Below, piece by piece: positions 24,224 through 38,900 of a stretch of DNA of 64,000 nucleotides. Below the pieces are notes generated by a model. That model did no database searches. It saw only the letters and a program-made list of their open reading frames with translations, and was not told the DNA's origin. The stretch lies in assembly GCF_021155765.1 (NCBI RefSeq), contig NC_060112.1, forward strand, positions 22,284,501 through 22,348,500. The letters are read 5' to 3'. A program made the position numbers and the translations under genes. The stretch's first letter is position 1. Each line of letters opens with the position of its first letter. Source of the DNA: Diprion similis. Taxonomy: Eukaryota; Arthropoda; Insecta; Hymenoptera; Diprionidae.

Positions 24224-27200
24224 AAAGTGAGTACGATGGTTGGATTTTTGTAAAATCAAACCGCTTCTCGCATTGTATAATTACAAGAGGCGACACGTAG
24301 GTAATAGATTAGACGAATAGGTTTTCACCATCGATACCCGCAATGGAAAGGATTGCAAGTAAAAATGGTGGCAGTGGCTTGCGCATTCTTGTCACGCGAT
24401 GACACACGCTTCGAAGAAAGTTGACTCAAGTGATGAAATCGGTCAAACGTGCCCGAAAGCCGCGTACTTAGGGCCGTTCGATATTCAACGGAGAAATTGA
24501 AACTTTGGAAAAAAAAATTTTAAAAATTGATGTTACTTACATCTCGTTAAGTCTGCATCAATTCTGGCAAGATTCACAAAACAAATTACAACAGGCTTAA
24601 ATAGGTCTATCACAATTGATACGTACTTAGATTTGACTCCAAAAAAGTTCCGCCCATACAGTCATCACAACAGATTTTCTGAAATCTGGATGGAATTTTT
24701 TTCCGTCTACATTCTTGCAACGGAGAACAGATGATATTCCGGTTTTTTCTTGTTGTTCATTTTACTCGAGAGTATAATAAACGTATCTTGTGTTGATCAT
24801 TATTCAGCGCTCGGGATTTCCCCCTGAGCAAATTGAGCGTATAGTGATTGGAATTGCATCGTTTATTTATAGACTTTTATATACGTTTTATACAGCGTAA
24901 CTATGCAAATCCGTCTTCTTCGTCCCCGCTTCACACCGTGATATGCTGTAATTATACATATTTTGTGTGCAATGTATACAGTATATATTATAAATATTTT
25001 TGACCGAATGTTTTTCTCAAAATCGGCAAATTCACTCTGATAGAAGGGTAATCTAATCTAATTAGCAGGCGTTATATCTGCATTATCTGTGTAATAACAC
25101 GTATCGCATACAACCAACGTATCTCTACGGCTGTATAATAGCGTAAATTTTTCACGAGAATGTAAATAATTCGAGTTCTTCGCGATGTCGGATAAAACGA
25201 TTCAAATCTCCCGCGCCCTCGAGGATTAGCTCCTCAAGTTGAATCATTTTAAGATTCCGTGTCCTTCGCTGCATCCGATATTTATTCGAATAATACGAAA
25301 CGGGTAGCCCGTCTAAAAATAAATCTCAACCTCACACCTTTCATGCCTCAACGAAGCGAGATCGATAAAGATCTCCTCGCCGTTTCGCACCGCGATATAA
25401 AATACATTCCGTATCTGCGTGTGCAATACTTGTCGACGAAATAAAGTAACGTGACGGATAAATAAGAGCGAAAACTGATAAATAAACAAATCTACTCGCG
25501 AAAAAAATGTCATTGCAACGCCAAATATTTGCAACATAATGAATCTCGAGGGTAATTGATGCGGAGTAAATTACACGTGTTACGTAATGAAAAACGCCAG
25601 CTCCAATTGAAACTGTATTACAACGCGACACTCGGATCGTTAAACTTTGCTCCCCGTCGGGTCAACGAGCCGTGCAAAGACGGAAAACTTTACGTGTTAA
25701 TAATACGCGTAACCAAATGTACATTACATTATACATGCATATATATACGTACGCCGAGTAATTTATGAAACCGAGCGCGTTTTGGAACTGAAGTAGAAAA
25801 ACGGGCACCTTTTAAAAAAAAACGTTTGCAAATTCTTGATCTCAAAAAATTTACCGATTAAGTATCTATATATATGTAAATATGCATATGTATGTACGTA
25901 TAGGTGGCGACAAGATTGTGGGTTTGCGAATGTTGGCGACAGGCTGAGTACACACCGCGAACGAATGCGATGACGAATCGCTTAATGCTTTGGCGAATTA
26001 TAAAGACATGCAGCTTACCTGTAAGCAAATACAATGGGAGAGAAATTGGCGTATAATGAGGGGGGATTGACTCCTGTTTCCGTTTCCGTTTGCTATGCGG
26101 GCAGGAAATTATTCGCCACCCGAAAGAGATCTTTCTGACGTCATGGAATATCGACTAACGGCTAGTGTAATATAGGATAGCGTGCATGTATATATATTGT
26201 CATACGGTCAACAGCCAGGCTCGAGTCACACTTAAAGTGTCTCACGTATGAGGAATCGCTGGTTACGTGATATAAATGTCATATATGTAGAATATCGTAT
26301 CGCGCGTGAACTTCCTTTTGCGATATACAAACGCAGAAGAAAATTATGGGGAAAATCGATGGATTATTATTTAACGAATTTCTTTGGCCTGCCTTGGGTC
26401 ACGTAGGCGCATTTCTGCGACGACTTACATCTACGTATATGGAACTATTTTTATCACTCTAAAGTCTAAATCGTAAAACTTAACTTCTCAGTCTCTCTTT
26501 CTGTTTCTCCGTAGGTTCAATAATTACTCCAGAACTACAGAACCGATTTTAATTTTTTTTTTATATATTGGTGGCTGTAACTTCTGGGCAGGTTTTAGAC
26601 TATTTTTTGTTTCAACTCGGTTAATACTTTTGAATATATAACCAATAGAGTAAGCCAATTCGGGACCGGATCACACACTTGTGCCAACGCTGGCTAAACT
26701 CTTAGAGGTAGAGAGCAATTGTGGTCGATGAAATCTATAAAAATGTTCTTTGCTCCAAGATTCTTTTAAAAACATTCGCGGCACTCACGGAAAATCCCTG
26801 ATTCACGGAGTGGGCTTATCTCGCTTTGAACAGGCGATGTCCGAAGTGTGTTAGGTATTGTAATAAGCACCGAAGGCATTCCGTGAAGAAGCATAAAATA
26901 GCACCTGAAAATCACATGTTACCGTTATCTGGCCGTTGAGAGCTTGCAGCTGCTGCCACGATGTGCCGGTGAAATTCCTCGGCGACCGATATCGTCATCT
27001 GCGATCATCCGTCAGAGGATAACAATCTTATAACATCGCTTAACTCTTATAGTTTCACAGATGAGAGAAATTTCCTCGTTTACGATCATAATTCTTTCGA
27101 TGTTTCCACCTTTTTGAACCGTCGTTATACAAGTATGTTAAAATTCCTCTGAACTCGAATCGAGCAAGAATTGTTGTTATAGATTTTGCTCATCTTGTCC

Positions 27201-29550
27201 TTGCTGATCGTCTTTTGCAGGTTGAGTGAAATTTCTTGTAAAAAATGACCAAACTTTTGTTTGCTCGCTTCGACGCGAAGACCGGCGTTTAAAATATATA
27301 TTCTTAGTAATGAAAAGAATGAAATTGAATGAACGACAGATAGTAATAACCCAATATTACAAGGCGTGGATGTGACACAAACTGGGTCGTGACAACATTT
27401 TCGCGTCGTGTTTTATAATATTATACCAACACGATAGTAAACAACTCGCGTCACGGGTTTTTCGAATCAGTGATTCAGAAATAGTAACGTCGGTTTAATT
27501 TATATTGCCTTTTTTTTCACCGCTCCTAATAATGGAATTTTATACAGTGATTGAAAGACTGGCACAATTTAATTGAGCTAAGAAAAATGACAGTTACGAT
27601 TTGACCCGAGAGAAATTGTTAGTAACAATATTACACAAGTGATATAGAAGTTGTGAATGTGATGTCGGTGCTGCAGTTATCTTCTCTCACGGTATCACGT
27701 GCCTCTTATCTAAAACTCGAGTCACCTGATCACCCGATCGGAAAATCCAGGTACAAAGTGCCCCACGGAGATGAGTTTCGTCCAATTAAGCTTACAGTTT
27801 TATCATCGAAACGTATACAATGATATAATCGCGGACTCCTGTGAATTATTGAACACACTCGGCTGGATAGCTACTTCAGGTATAAAAATATCTGCGGAAT
27901 GTGACTTATCGATATCTACATTATTTTTTATTCTATTTATTTGTCTGCATTTCTAGACGCTGTATAATTATTCATAAAATAATGTTTCGGGCTATATATA
28001 TATACAGTTGTAAATTGTTATCTCAATAATTATCAGCTGTATGTATAGGTGCATATAAATACATCACAACGCATATTAGAAAAAAAAAAAAAAAAAAAAA
28101 AATACATGTACAAAGAAAGGAATAAAAAAAAAAGTCTTTGTATTTTTAATTATTTATTTTCTTCTTTTATCCAGTTGTATACAGATATATCTATATACCG
28201 ACCGTAAAACACACGAGATAATGATTTGATCAAAGTATAGCAGGTGCAGATTTTCATTACAGATATATATCAGGTTAACTACTTATGTTCTAATCATTAT
28301 TTGATATTCTTTTATATTGTGTGTGAATTTGTACACGGCCGCGTATCTTCACTGATTAAATTGAAAAAATGACGAATAAAATTTACTCCGTGTAATCTTG
28401 ACGCCGGTGATTTACACAGGGCAACAAAAATAAGAAATACAAAATTGGTAGGCTTAGAACAATTATATACCCTGTACAGGGATGTAGTTGTGAAAAGTAC
28501 AAGATACATTTGTTAATATTACAATTCTTGAATCGCTATTTTAGCTGAACGTTGTAGAGATTAAAAAGTTTCGAATGTGTACTATTATTGCGTTGGATAA
28601 GAGAACAGTATTTTACAGTAGGTTTATAAAGTCGCGCGCAAACTGTATACGCGGAGTGAAATTTATCACAGAAACTACAGTAAAAAGTATTACGTACAAA
28701 TATCGTGGAGTGATTCACAAATGAAATTCATTTCGTAACGGGCAGGTTATATCATATGAGACGTTTGAAGATAATGAGAGAGAGAGAGAGAGAGAGAGAT
28801 ATTACACAATAAAATATTGGGGAATTCCAAGAAATTTTACAAGGTTTCTCGACATTTTTCAAGAATTTTCATCATTTTTAAGTTAAGGAAAAACGCGGTG
28901 CACGCATATTCACAGTTCTACTAATTTACGTATCTGTATATAATATTACGTTACAAAGGAGAGTTTAATGGAAATATTTCATCATGTTTTTTTTCACACG
29001 ATATTAATTTTGTTCTCAAACGAAACTATGAACTTTTCTTTTAAGACTACATGATTACGATTTTTTCTCCTTTTTTTGGAACAACAAGCGTATATTAAAT
29101 AATTTTCTCCATGTATCACTCTGTACGTTATACATATACTTACAGTGTAACGACTGTGAAAAATAACACCTATCTCTACAATTTTTAATCGAGAAAATAA
29201 TGGATGGTTAAAGAGTATAGAGAGAACAAAATTGGTAAGAGAGAGAGAGAGAGAGTGCGCGATAACGAAGATCTCAAACCAAAGCGCGATTTTATCTTTG
29301 ACGTAATTTATATAGTAGGTACGTAGGTACTGAGATTATATACCGCTTATATTGCCGCTGCAGCAGTTCGTCACGAGCAAACAGACCCACACACACCCAC
29401 ACACCCACACTCACGAGTTAATGTAACTTATATGTGTTTATAGAAAAAGATAATTATACAAATTGTCGTAGAAATAACACGATGGAAAATTTTTCAGACA
29501 AGACGTTCGTTACGATAAGATATTGTCACCCGTCTACGTGATCGCTGACA

Positions 29551-29602
<52 letters not shown>

Positions 29603-32600
29603 GTGCGAAGAGATACACACTCGAGGTGCGTTAAATAGACCATTACATTTTATACGGACGTTACACATTCACTCTACAGGCAAAATGTCAGTCAGCTATT
29701 AAGTGTATTATATATAGCTGTACTTTCACTGTGTTGAATGCTGAAGAAATATCAAGACGATCGAGTATATATTAAATATGTTAAATCGTTTCAAATTCTA
29801 TCTCGAAAGAGTTCTTCGTCAAGAAAGAAATTAATTTTTTTATCCTTTCAAAAAAAAAAAAAGACAATTCTAAAGACTCGGTTTTCTATGTACAGACTTT
29901 GGTCAGTTGGTTTTGAACCGTTGCGAACTAAGGTTCGGCGAAATGTGCAAAAAGTAAACGTTCCTGTAAGGGGTAAAAGAATTCTAGATTAATTATTTTC
30001 CTTTGCAAATTATATTGTACGCAGCTTCCCGTCCAAAATTCAATTATTTCACTAAGATTGTACTGCGAAGGGATTTTAAGTGGTGGATTTTGTAATTTTA
30101 AGACGTATGTAACATATTCAGCATGAATTTTCTTAAAAGGCGTGTGTTTATTCGTCGGCTGGTCGTGAACGCGGTGTAAAAATATTAACCTACATATCGT
30201 CGCAAGTGCGAGCTGAGCGCGTGCCGTGCAACGTGACTCGACGTTGCTGATTCGTCTAAAAAACCCTCGAGTATTTTCCGCACATGTTATTATAACGTGT
30301 TAAATATAATGCGTATTAACACATATTTGTGTGTGTGTGTGTGTGTGCGTGTGTGTGTGAACGCTCGATTTGTCGCCTGCCTGCAGGATCGATTAGGGGC
30401 ACTGCAGGCAATTGTGTAACGTGTTAACAAGACAAAAAGAAAAAAAAAAAAAAAAAAAAAAACCACATGCCACGTTAATCGTGTCACTGCAGGCTTGTGC
30501 GTATAATTGTGATACGACAAGTATTGCAAAAAAGAATATGGGATTCTCGGAAACGCTGGCTTCACGTGTCGAAACGTTTGAAACCGAACACGTAACTGCA
30601 TAAAAATCATTTATTCTACTCGCATGTTACAGGTGTAACATGATCTACTTACAATTTATTCGGCGATAAATATCTTGCGATATTATTTTGCATTATTATT
30701 GTGTGCATCGGATATAGTATATATATATATAATATATATAACGAAATTATTCTGCTTAGTTCGCGTAATTATATATATATGTACCATATAGGTAGAGTTT
30801 TGCACGGAGATTCGCCAAAGCATGGAATTCACGCACGAAATGCGAAAGTCGGATCGTATTTGGAGTCGTATGTTGAACGCACTTCAAGTAACACTTGTGT
30901 AATGCGATTGTAAGTACCTACCTATTCGTGATTGGCTGCCACCAGCCGAGAATTGTTATGTGCTTTTAGCCGAGTCACTGATGTTTGTATATTCGATACC
31001 GTGATGTGTGATTCTGCTCCTCTCTGTTTGCCCCCATGACTTGTATGTATGTACATACAAAGAACAAACATAGGCGTTGTTTTCACTGTATTACGACTGC
31101 AGCCAATCTATATCCTACCTCCAACGGTGCAGGACAAGATTTGCAATTACTTCCTACTTTACTGTGATGGCCTTAGAATTTTTTTTACCCTATAGCAACG
31201 CGTGTGTGTATAACGTCACAGACTTGAAATCGCACGTACGACTTTGGAAGGCAAATAAAGACGTATGTTTTTATCTATGTTAAATAAATTTGTACGGTAA
31301 TTTTCGAACACTTGTGTGTTACATTTTATTTACAAGCGAAAACTGCGAACATATTATAAGACATTCAGAAGTCAAACGACGACGACGACGACGATGACGG
31401 GCTTTTGGAGCTTGAACTACTTTTTAATTTTCCCGCTCTTTAGACGACCGACGACTCGCGAAAGAAGCGAGCCTTCTAGCGGCGAGAATTGAAATCGCGT
31501 TTTACAATTCTTGTATGTTTGAAGTTTGCGATGTTTAGAATATATTTGCGGCGTCAAATTGCGACAGACATGGGTATTAAATATGGGTTATGATTATTTG
31601 AATGTAATCATCGCGTATGACGCACTGGTCACGCGTTACTTTTGACGGTAATAAACGTTGTTATAAATTTGGGAGCTACTATCTGATACCGTTACGCGTA
31701 TGTAACGCGGACTATCTCGAGATTAAAATATATACACGGGGAAATCTCTCGGAGATAATTCCAGCTCCACCGCACTGACAAACTGCTCCGGCCTCGCCAT
31801 AGCGAGATATTTTAGGATTGGGTCGACGCCAGGTCAATGTCATTGGTCAAAATAACGAGGAAACTATAATTTCAAAACAAACGATCGCGCGTTTGGCTAA
31901 AGATGAATTAAAGAAGATTGCTCATCTATCGCTGCTTGAAAGTAGCGCGGATTTCATACCCCAGTTGTTACGAGCCGCTGCAAGGCCTGCAGTTGCAGAG
32001 GTTAAAAAATCCCCCCACCTCGGATCTTGCGACCCTAGTTTCAGCCTCTTCCTGAGTAAAAAATCCCGTTTTTTCAATCGAGTCACCAGCTCGCCGACGG
32101 ATAGACTTATTTGCGATTATCCGTTCTTGGAAAAAGTCCGTCTAAAAGCTGTTTACTAGCGAAAACGTGGGATTCAAAATGGCGCAATGCGAAGCGTGAA
32201 ACCTTAATTCTCCGAAGTGTAATTCGCCACGTGATTTGAGGTCGAGTAAGCCGTTGAGTAGAATTAATATTCTTGCAAAGCGGGAAAACCGCCGCGAACG
32301 AACACTTTGCGTCATGCCGGAGTAGCAAAAATGGAAGAGTCGATAGGAATCGCTAAAGCGCGAGGTGCCTGCACAAGATCGGCGACCAACTCCTCCTCGG
32401 CGGGGGGAAACGCGAGGCGTGGCAGCACGCGTGATCGTGCAAAAGTGAATGGCCGACGTCGCGACGTCGTCGTCGTCGAGTGGGATGTAAGGTCGGCGAA
32501 GGACGCTGCGGAGATATTTCAACGAGCGAGATTCCGATCGGTTTAAACTCGAGTGGGTTATAACGTGAAGTAGCTATATATCCGCTTATCTCGGCGGAGT

Positions 32601-32948
32601 TTTACCTCTCGTAATTATCCGCTGTGCAGGTAAATCGGTGAACGAAGGAGACGAACGATTCTCATCGACGATATGTGGAACAATTATTCAATACCTATAC
32701 CCACGCGTCGTTTCAGCGAAGGAGAAAAGAACCGAACGGCGGGAGAACAGCTTCCATCCATCAGTGCCCTTGGAGCACATGCTACAGGCGTTTCACAACT
32801 CATTTGCAATAAATTAATTCAGATCGGATTTATGACAACCGCTAGTCGTTCGTAGAGCTACGAAATGGAGGGAAAATTAGGGTACCGAATGACCTGGGAA
32901 ACAGTAACGGGACAGTTAATATTATTCCCGGATATAATTATAATATAC

Positions 32949-32982
<34 letters not shown>

Positions 32983-35900
32983 AATATAAATACTTGAGTG
33001 TATTCCGCGTTCGTTTTTGACTTAGTACGCATTGTATTGAGAATGGTGTTCAGGCGAAATTTGAAACCTTTTCGTTATTTTGATTATGACATAGATGGAT
33101 ATTTAGAATTTAGACGATTCACGTATTAGCAGGCTTCGATGATTTTCATAAAAATTCAAAACATATTATAGATACTTACAGAGTTGCAAACAAGAAATTA
33201 TCGTTAGTTATATACCGATTTTTTCATTTTTCAGGTGTTTAAAATTTTTTAGAAACTAGCAAACGCGTTAGATTTCACTCGACGATTGCTTATTTCGCTG
33301 GGAAAACTATTTTGCAAATATTCACGATAAAGAATGTTTTTGTTTTCGTCACATAGTGAGTTTAATCTTGATGTTTGTTGAGTATAATCAGTATCATTAT
33401 GACCTTGGCAAATTGAATATTTATCTCTCGAGAGAAGCGATCGTGCATGGATTGAAATAGAACAAATCTGTTCTTTGTGTATCCGTTCTATTTAATGATT
33501 TGAAACGAAAATTCGATGCATTCGTCGCTCTAGTTAAAAATTTTAGTAATTTTTTCTTCCATTTTTTGTAAAAATCATTCTACAAGCTTACGAATACGTG
33601 AATTTGACGCATCCTCAAGTGAAAAACCTTGAGCTATATCAGTTTACAAATAACTGTTTATAATTTCTCAAGATATACGTTGACCCGACGGCCATATTTC
33701 AATTCCATTTTTTCTTAAAATTTTCTCCGATACCATCTTTGTCGTGCCAAATTCTTCGCTAACGATTCGATGCTCCGAATTTCTCACTTACACAGTCTGT
33801 AGAGTTAAGCGACAATTCGTGTGGCTCGCAGTACCGTATAACTTCGCATGTAATATACAGTTACTCGAGAGAAAATGTCATCCACGTGTCTCTGTACGCG
33901 CCGTTTTCTGCTATAACTTGTATATACCTACTTTATTACGGTTGTGACACAGGCTGATGGAAGCTTCCGTATATAATCCTAGAAACACACAAAAAACCTA
34001 TTCGCGTATTTATTCCCCGTAACTAGTTTACGGTATTATAAATAATCTAGATTCCCATCAGTGTTTCAATTGCGTTAAATCCACGTGATTACAGGAAGTA
34101 CACACCGTGGTACACATGCCGTTTTCAACTACCATTCGTTATCGACTTTTCCTCTAGGTTTCCGTGCACGTATCGCCTTTCAATTTTGCGAGAATATATC
34201 TATGGGAAAAATCAATCTATGGGAAAAAAAAGTTCCGAACAAAATTCCAGATTTTTCATACTTTAAAATCAATTTGTGAAAAGGTGGTAAAACTACTTTT
34301 CGCTTCTGTGTTGAACAATCTGTGAATTGTGCAATATGCTGCCAGCTGCTTACATTGATCATTCCTTTGGCGCTTACTCAACACCGTTATCCCCAATTCC
34401 ATGGATTTTTCACGAGGTTTTCACGCAATTCGTCACACCATTCAAATTCTCATATCTTTTATCGCTCGATACTTCCACCCACATTCGGAAAAGTTTCTCG
34501 TGCTGTTTGACCACTCGTTGAGATGCAGCGGCGAAAGTTTTCGTCGTTTTTTGTCCACTCCACCTCTGTGGGACTCCCGCGGCTATTTACGGTACATACC
34601 TCCGTAACTCTATGTATAGAACAAAATCTATATTCACGTAGCTCAATTCTCGGCCGTCCCGGGTTGTTGACTGTTACGCCGACACTGTCGCCGAACTTCG
34701 GTCAAACGATACCAAACTCGAATCTATTAAAGCGATGGCCACGGTGTGAGTTGCCGGATCTGACGAGTCTCAGAATCAGAAATGTGCGTTTCGAGCTATG
34801 CGTTTTTTCATTGCTTTTAATCTTTTTCCTTTTTTTTGAGGTGGACTAGTTTTTTGGATTGAAAATCGTTAAGAAGCTTTCACCTGTGAAGGAAATCATA
34901 AATTTAGATGTTGGCAACGAAATGAGGAACTTGGGCGACTGAAATTTTATTTGAAATCACGAGGAATAAGATCAAGTTATCTGAAATCATTTTTGAAAAT
35001 TTTGGAATTTTTTGTTGCAAGTTTAGCAGTAGGTAAAGCAGTGCACTGATATTCTACACTGATTTTTATCTTATCACCTGCTCACGTCGATTTTCATGGA
35101 TTTTTCAATGACTTTCTAGCGTTTCAGTGATTTTTTTTTGCCACATCATATGAGAAAATCAGTGAAAAAAAGCGGCGAGACACTCGGAAATAATTGTAAA
35201 TGATTAAAAATTACGTGATAAGATAGAAATCAATTTCAACGGAATGGAGTTATTAATTTGATATCGAAGTGAATGTTGCTCCGGTTTCAGGGCTTTTTAA
35301 AACCCGTTTTTGTTAATTTATGGGGAGTTTGATTTTATCGCGACAGTAACCGAATGATTCTGTCAAAATGAATTTTTTCAAAATCTAAGGCTTATTTTCT
35401 GAAGATCAGTTCGAGATCAAATGACAGTCGTAATTGACTTGAGATCAAGATCGGCTTGCAGGAAATTGATAACTTCCCGATTTCGGTATATATAACCGTA
35501 CATTATAACTGTATATATGTATAGCATACGTATACAATATACATATACTTTGAACATCAATAAGTGACGAAATATATACGACAGTTTAAAAGCTAGAACA
35601 ATCGCGTTCGTATCGGTGATTTTTATCACTGGATGTCGAAGAAACTATAGTTTCCTCGGAATATGCCTATAATAACAATACCGGCAAGGTGATTGAATCT
35701 GTATTTTTCCCTCTTACACGCGTAATGCAAATAACAGAAGCCGCCTTGGTTTCACGATAATACACGTGTGTCTCAAATTGCAGACGATTTGTTTAAATAC
35801 AACATGAAAATTGCATAATAAGAAGAAACCCTTGAATCCACGAGTTTAATTTTGCCGGTTTATTTGTTTATCGTTTTGCAACTTGAGGTGCAAACGTGCA

Positions 35901-38900
35901 AACGCGCCTCGCGAACTGCAGAATGAACAATATCCATACATAATCTGCAGAGAAAGCGGCAGGCACGTGGATTTCGCGACGAAATTAGCCGCCGCGTATA
36001 GTTATAGGCATGTAAATACCAAACTCACCTCGGAATGGCCGGACCGAGGTGAGGGGGGGAGACAAAGTGCAAAAGGCAATCATAATCGAGGACTCGCGCA
36101 TGGCTCAACTTCGCTCTCGAGTGCTTGCTTATAGCGGAGTCACGTGCCGAGTCGCGAGATTCGCATCTAACAAGGTCGCGGCAAGGTCGTCGCCGTCGGC
36201 GCAAGGACTTGGCTGGCCCGCGTGCGAAAGGAAGCGTGGCGAGGGAAAAAAGACCAAGAACTTGATGAATAAGAAAAAGGAAACACGCCCTGGTCGCGGG
36301 TTTTGCGTCCACCACACTCGCAGATTCTCGATTATAGACTATGAACGATTCGCCGTCGGCGAAAACCGGTTAAGCAGGTACCTGTAAGCTCGACATTTGA
36401 TTTTATCTCAATTTCACTCCCTGTATTATTATTTATACAATTATTTTAACATTGTCGCCAAGTTTAAACTGTAACAAAGAAATTTTATATTATTTATATA
36501 TACATATGGTATATATCGTTCGAATTTTAAATTAAACTCTTTTGTTTACGACCAGCTCTTCGATGACGATGATGATGCGGATGATGATTCGGACAATTTT
36601 ATATACTTACCTATATACCAGTTGTCATCTCCGCGCATGGCAATTGCAATCGTGAACTTCGGTAAATTCGATTCACGTGTCGCATCCCGGAATAAAACTG
36701 GATGATCCCGCAGTTGTGCGGATATTAATAGTTTTCTTTTCAAGTTAATTATATTCTAACGATTTTCTATCACACCGAAACTTTCCTCAAGATCGTATAA
36801 CGATCGACGTACTGCAAACATTTAATTTACTGATTATAGTCAATTTAATCAGGGATCCGTATAACATAAAGTTTGGTAAATAAAAGTAAACATGTATATA
36901 TACGAACATTTGTGTGAAGACACAAGATTTCCGCATTTAATTCTCAAGGAGGTATGACGATGCAGCTGCTTTTCAAACGAGCGGAATTTTTCGTTAGCCT
37001 GATTAGATATAACTAGATTTATTTATACAACGCAACGTGTTGATTTCAGTCTCGATGGAAGATCGTGTAAGGACGAGATTTATAGAATGGGCCTTGGGAA
37101 CGGTTACTGCGAAGGAAACTTGAACTTTGCCACCGCCTCCGAGGACGATGAAGTTTACACAAAGAAAAAGGTCTCCAGAGTAAGTATTACTATATAGGCA
37201 TATGCATGTATATTTCCTGCTATTGCATTTTCCTGCATCTCAACGCGTATTATTGCGATAAGAAATTTACTGCAGTAACCGATTCGTGAGCACTATTCGT
37301 TGACAGGTGTCGAGGATTTAGAAAACAAAAAAAAAAAAAAACAAGATTTTACAGTTATTTTCCTTTCTTTCTTTTATCATCAAGAGATCGTCTCGAAGTC
37401 GCTGCATGATTTAATCGTCTTAATTGCTCACCGACGATGATAAAGGACAGCAAAAAGAAAAAGAAAAAAAAAAAACCACAAGTGCAATTCGGAGTATACA
37501 TTTTGCGACTTCCCTTGAACAATACCAGGAAACATTAAAACCAACAATTCGCCGCTGAGCGTCAATCAATTACCTACGGAATTTGGGTCATGATAGAAAG
37601 CTTTTCCGTGTTGTCGAATCAACGGTGATGCAATATACGCAACAGCCGAGCTGAATCGAAGGCGGTCACGTTTAGATGGAAAAAAATCATCCCGCTAAAG
37701 ATTAATGAGTAAGCAACGTGTAGCATCGCTTCTTGTACGGAACCGCGACCGTTCTTTTAATCTTTTTTTACTTTCAACATTCGCAATAGGTATACGAGAC
37801 GTAGTGCAGCTCTGCAGTTGCTCTGTCGATATATGCTCTCTCAATTTAAATATACCTACAGAGTGAATTCCTAACGACTGCATGCCCGTCGTTTGCTGAA
37901 ATTTAAAGCGCACGCGCCACAGTTGAAGACCGGTTGATTGCCAGGCCCACCAACTGTCTCTAACCTCAAAAATTTTTACAGTTGTAAATTAAACAGTACT
38001 TCCATCGACGATTGTCAAAATTTTTGAGGTTACGTACGCTGCGCCTGAATTTACGATGGTTGGTCACCCTGCAGGTAAACAGTTACTCTCGGATTGTTGC
38101 GCTGCGCATTAAATTTTAGAAGACTGCGGACCGTGCAGTCTTTAAGAATTCACTGTGTAAAAGAGAAAATTGCAGCAGTTGACGGCCAGTGAATTACATC
38201 GATGATGCATTGTCCGATCGGAATGTGGCAATTATTCGAATTCGGTGTAACGAATCGTTTAAGAGAGTTCTACCGCAAAATGAATTGACGGTTAGAAAAT
38301 AATGAAAATTGAAACGTGAGTAGCTTGTATAAACGTGTAAATTTCTGTGATTCAATACATATTTCGTATCACTTAATAATTGACGGTTCCAAATCAATGA
38401 AATTCATTTCTGATAAACATTTTGAAAAAAGTAAGTTTGCCTTCAAGAGAACATGTTAAGCGATGCAAAATATGTATCGAATCACAAAAATTCGTCTCGC
38501 ATGTTCAGCTACACACGTTTCAACGTTCATCTCTTTCTAAACGTCGATTCATTCGTCGCGACAAAACCTCCCTCGGCAATTTCATCCCTGACGAAATATC
38601 GGGGTACATATCGAATCAAGCTGCAATTACTCACGTCACACGTGTAGCAGCTACCCGAAAATTTCGTCACTGGTAATCCCGGCTCTCTATCGCAAGAGTC
38701 GAACCGGATCGCGTGCGACGCGACGCGACGGTACATCGGCACCAAGGCTGTACGTACACACGCACAAAACGCACACACGTGAAAACCGTAGGTCAAACGA
38801 GTTTCGAAACTCACAAGAATTTCAATCCGTACGTGTTGTGTGCACCAAGTCAGCGAGCGGCCGTCGCCACCGCGGTGAATCATTCCCCTGATCGTTGCTT

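Larger units (their letters stand above)
24227..37049 (+). other. cwo intron 1 (12.8 kb)
   Basis: It runs from a consensus gtgagt donor to a tttcag acceptor. It contains the E-box/PAR-bZIP composite at 25574-25587, scattered single E-boxes, microsatellites and two CpG-richer stretches (31740-32560 and 35880-36390). No independent gene was recognised. The overlapping short ORFs on both strands show no domain. Confidence 0.6.

Noticed and set aside
28080-28102. Poly(A) tract as the tail of a retroposed gene
   Set aside because: There is no ORF, gene fragment or target duplication next to it.
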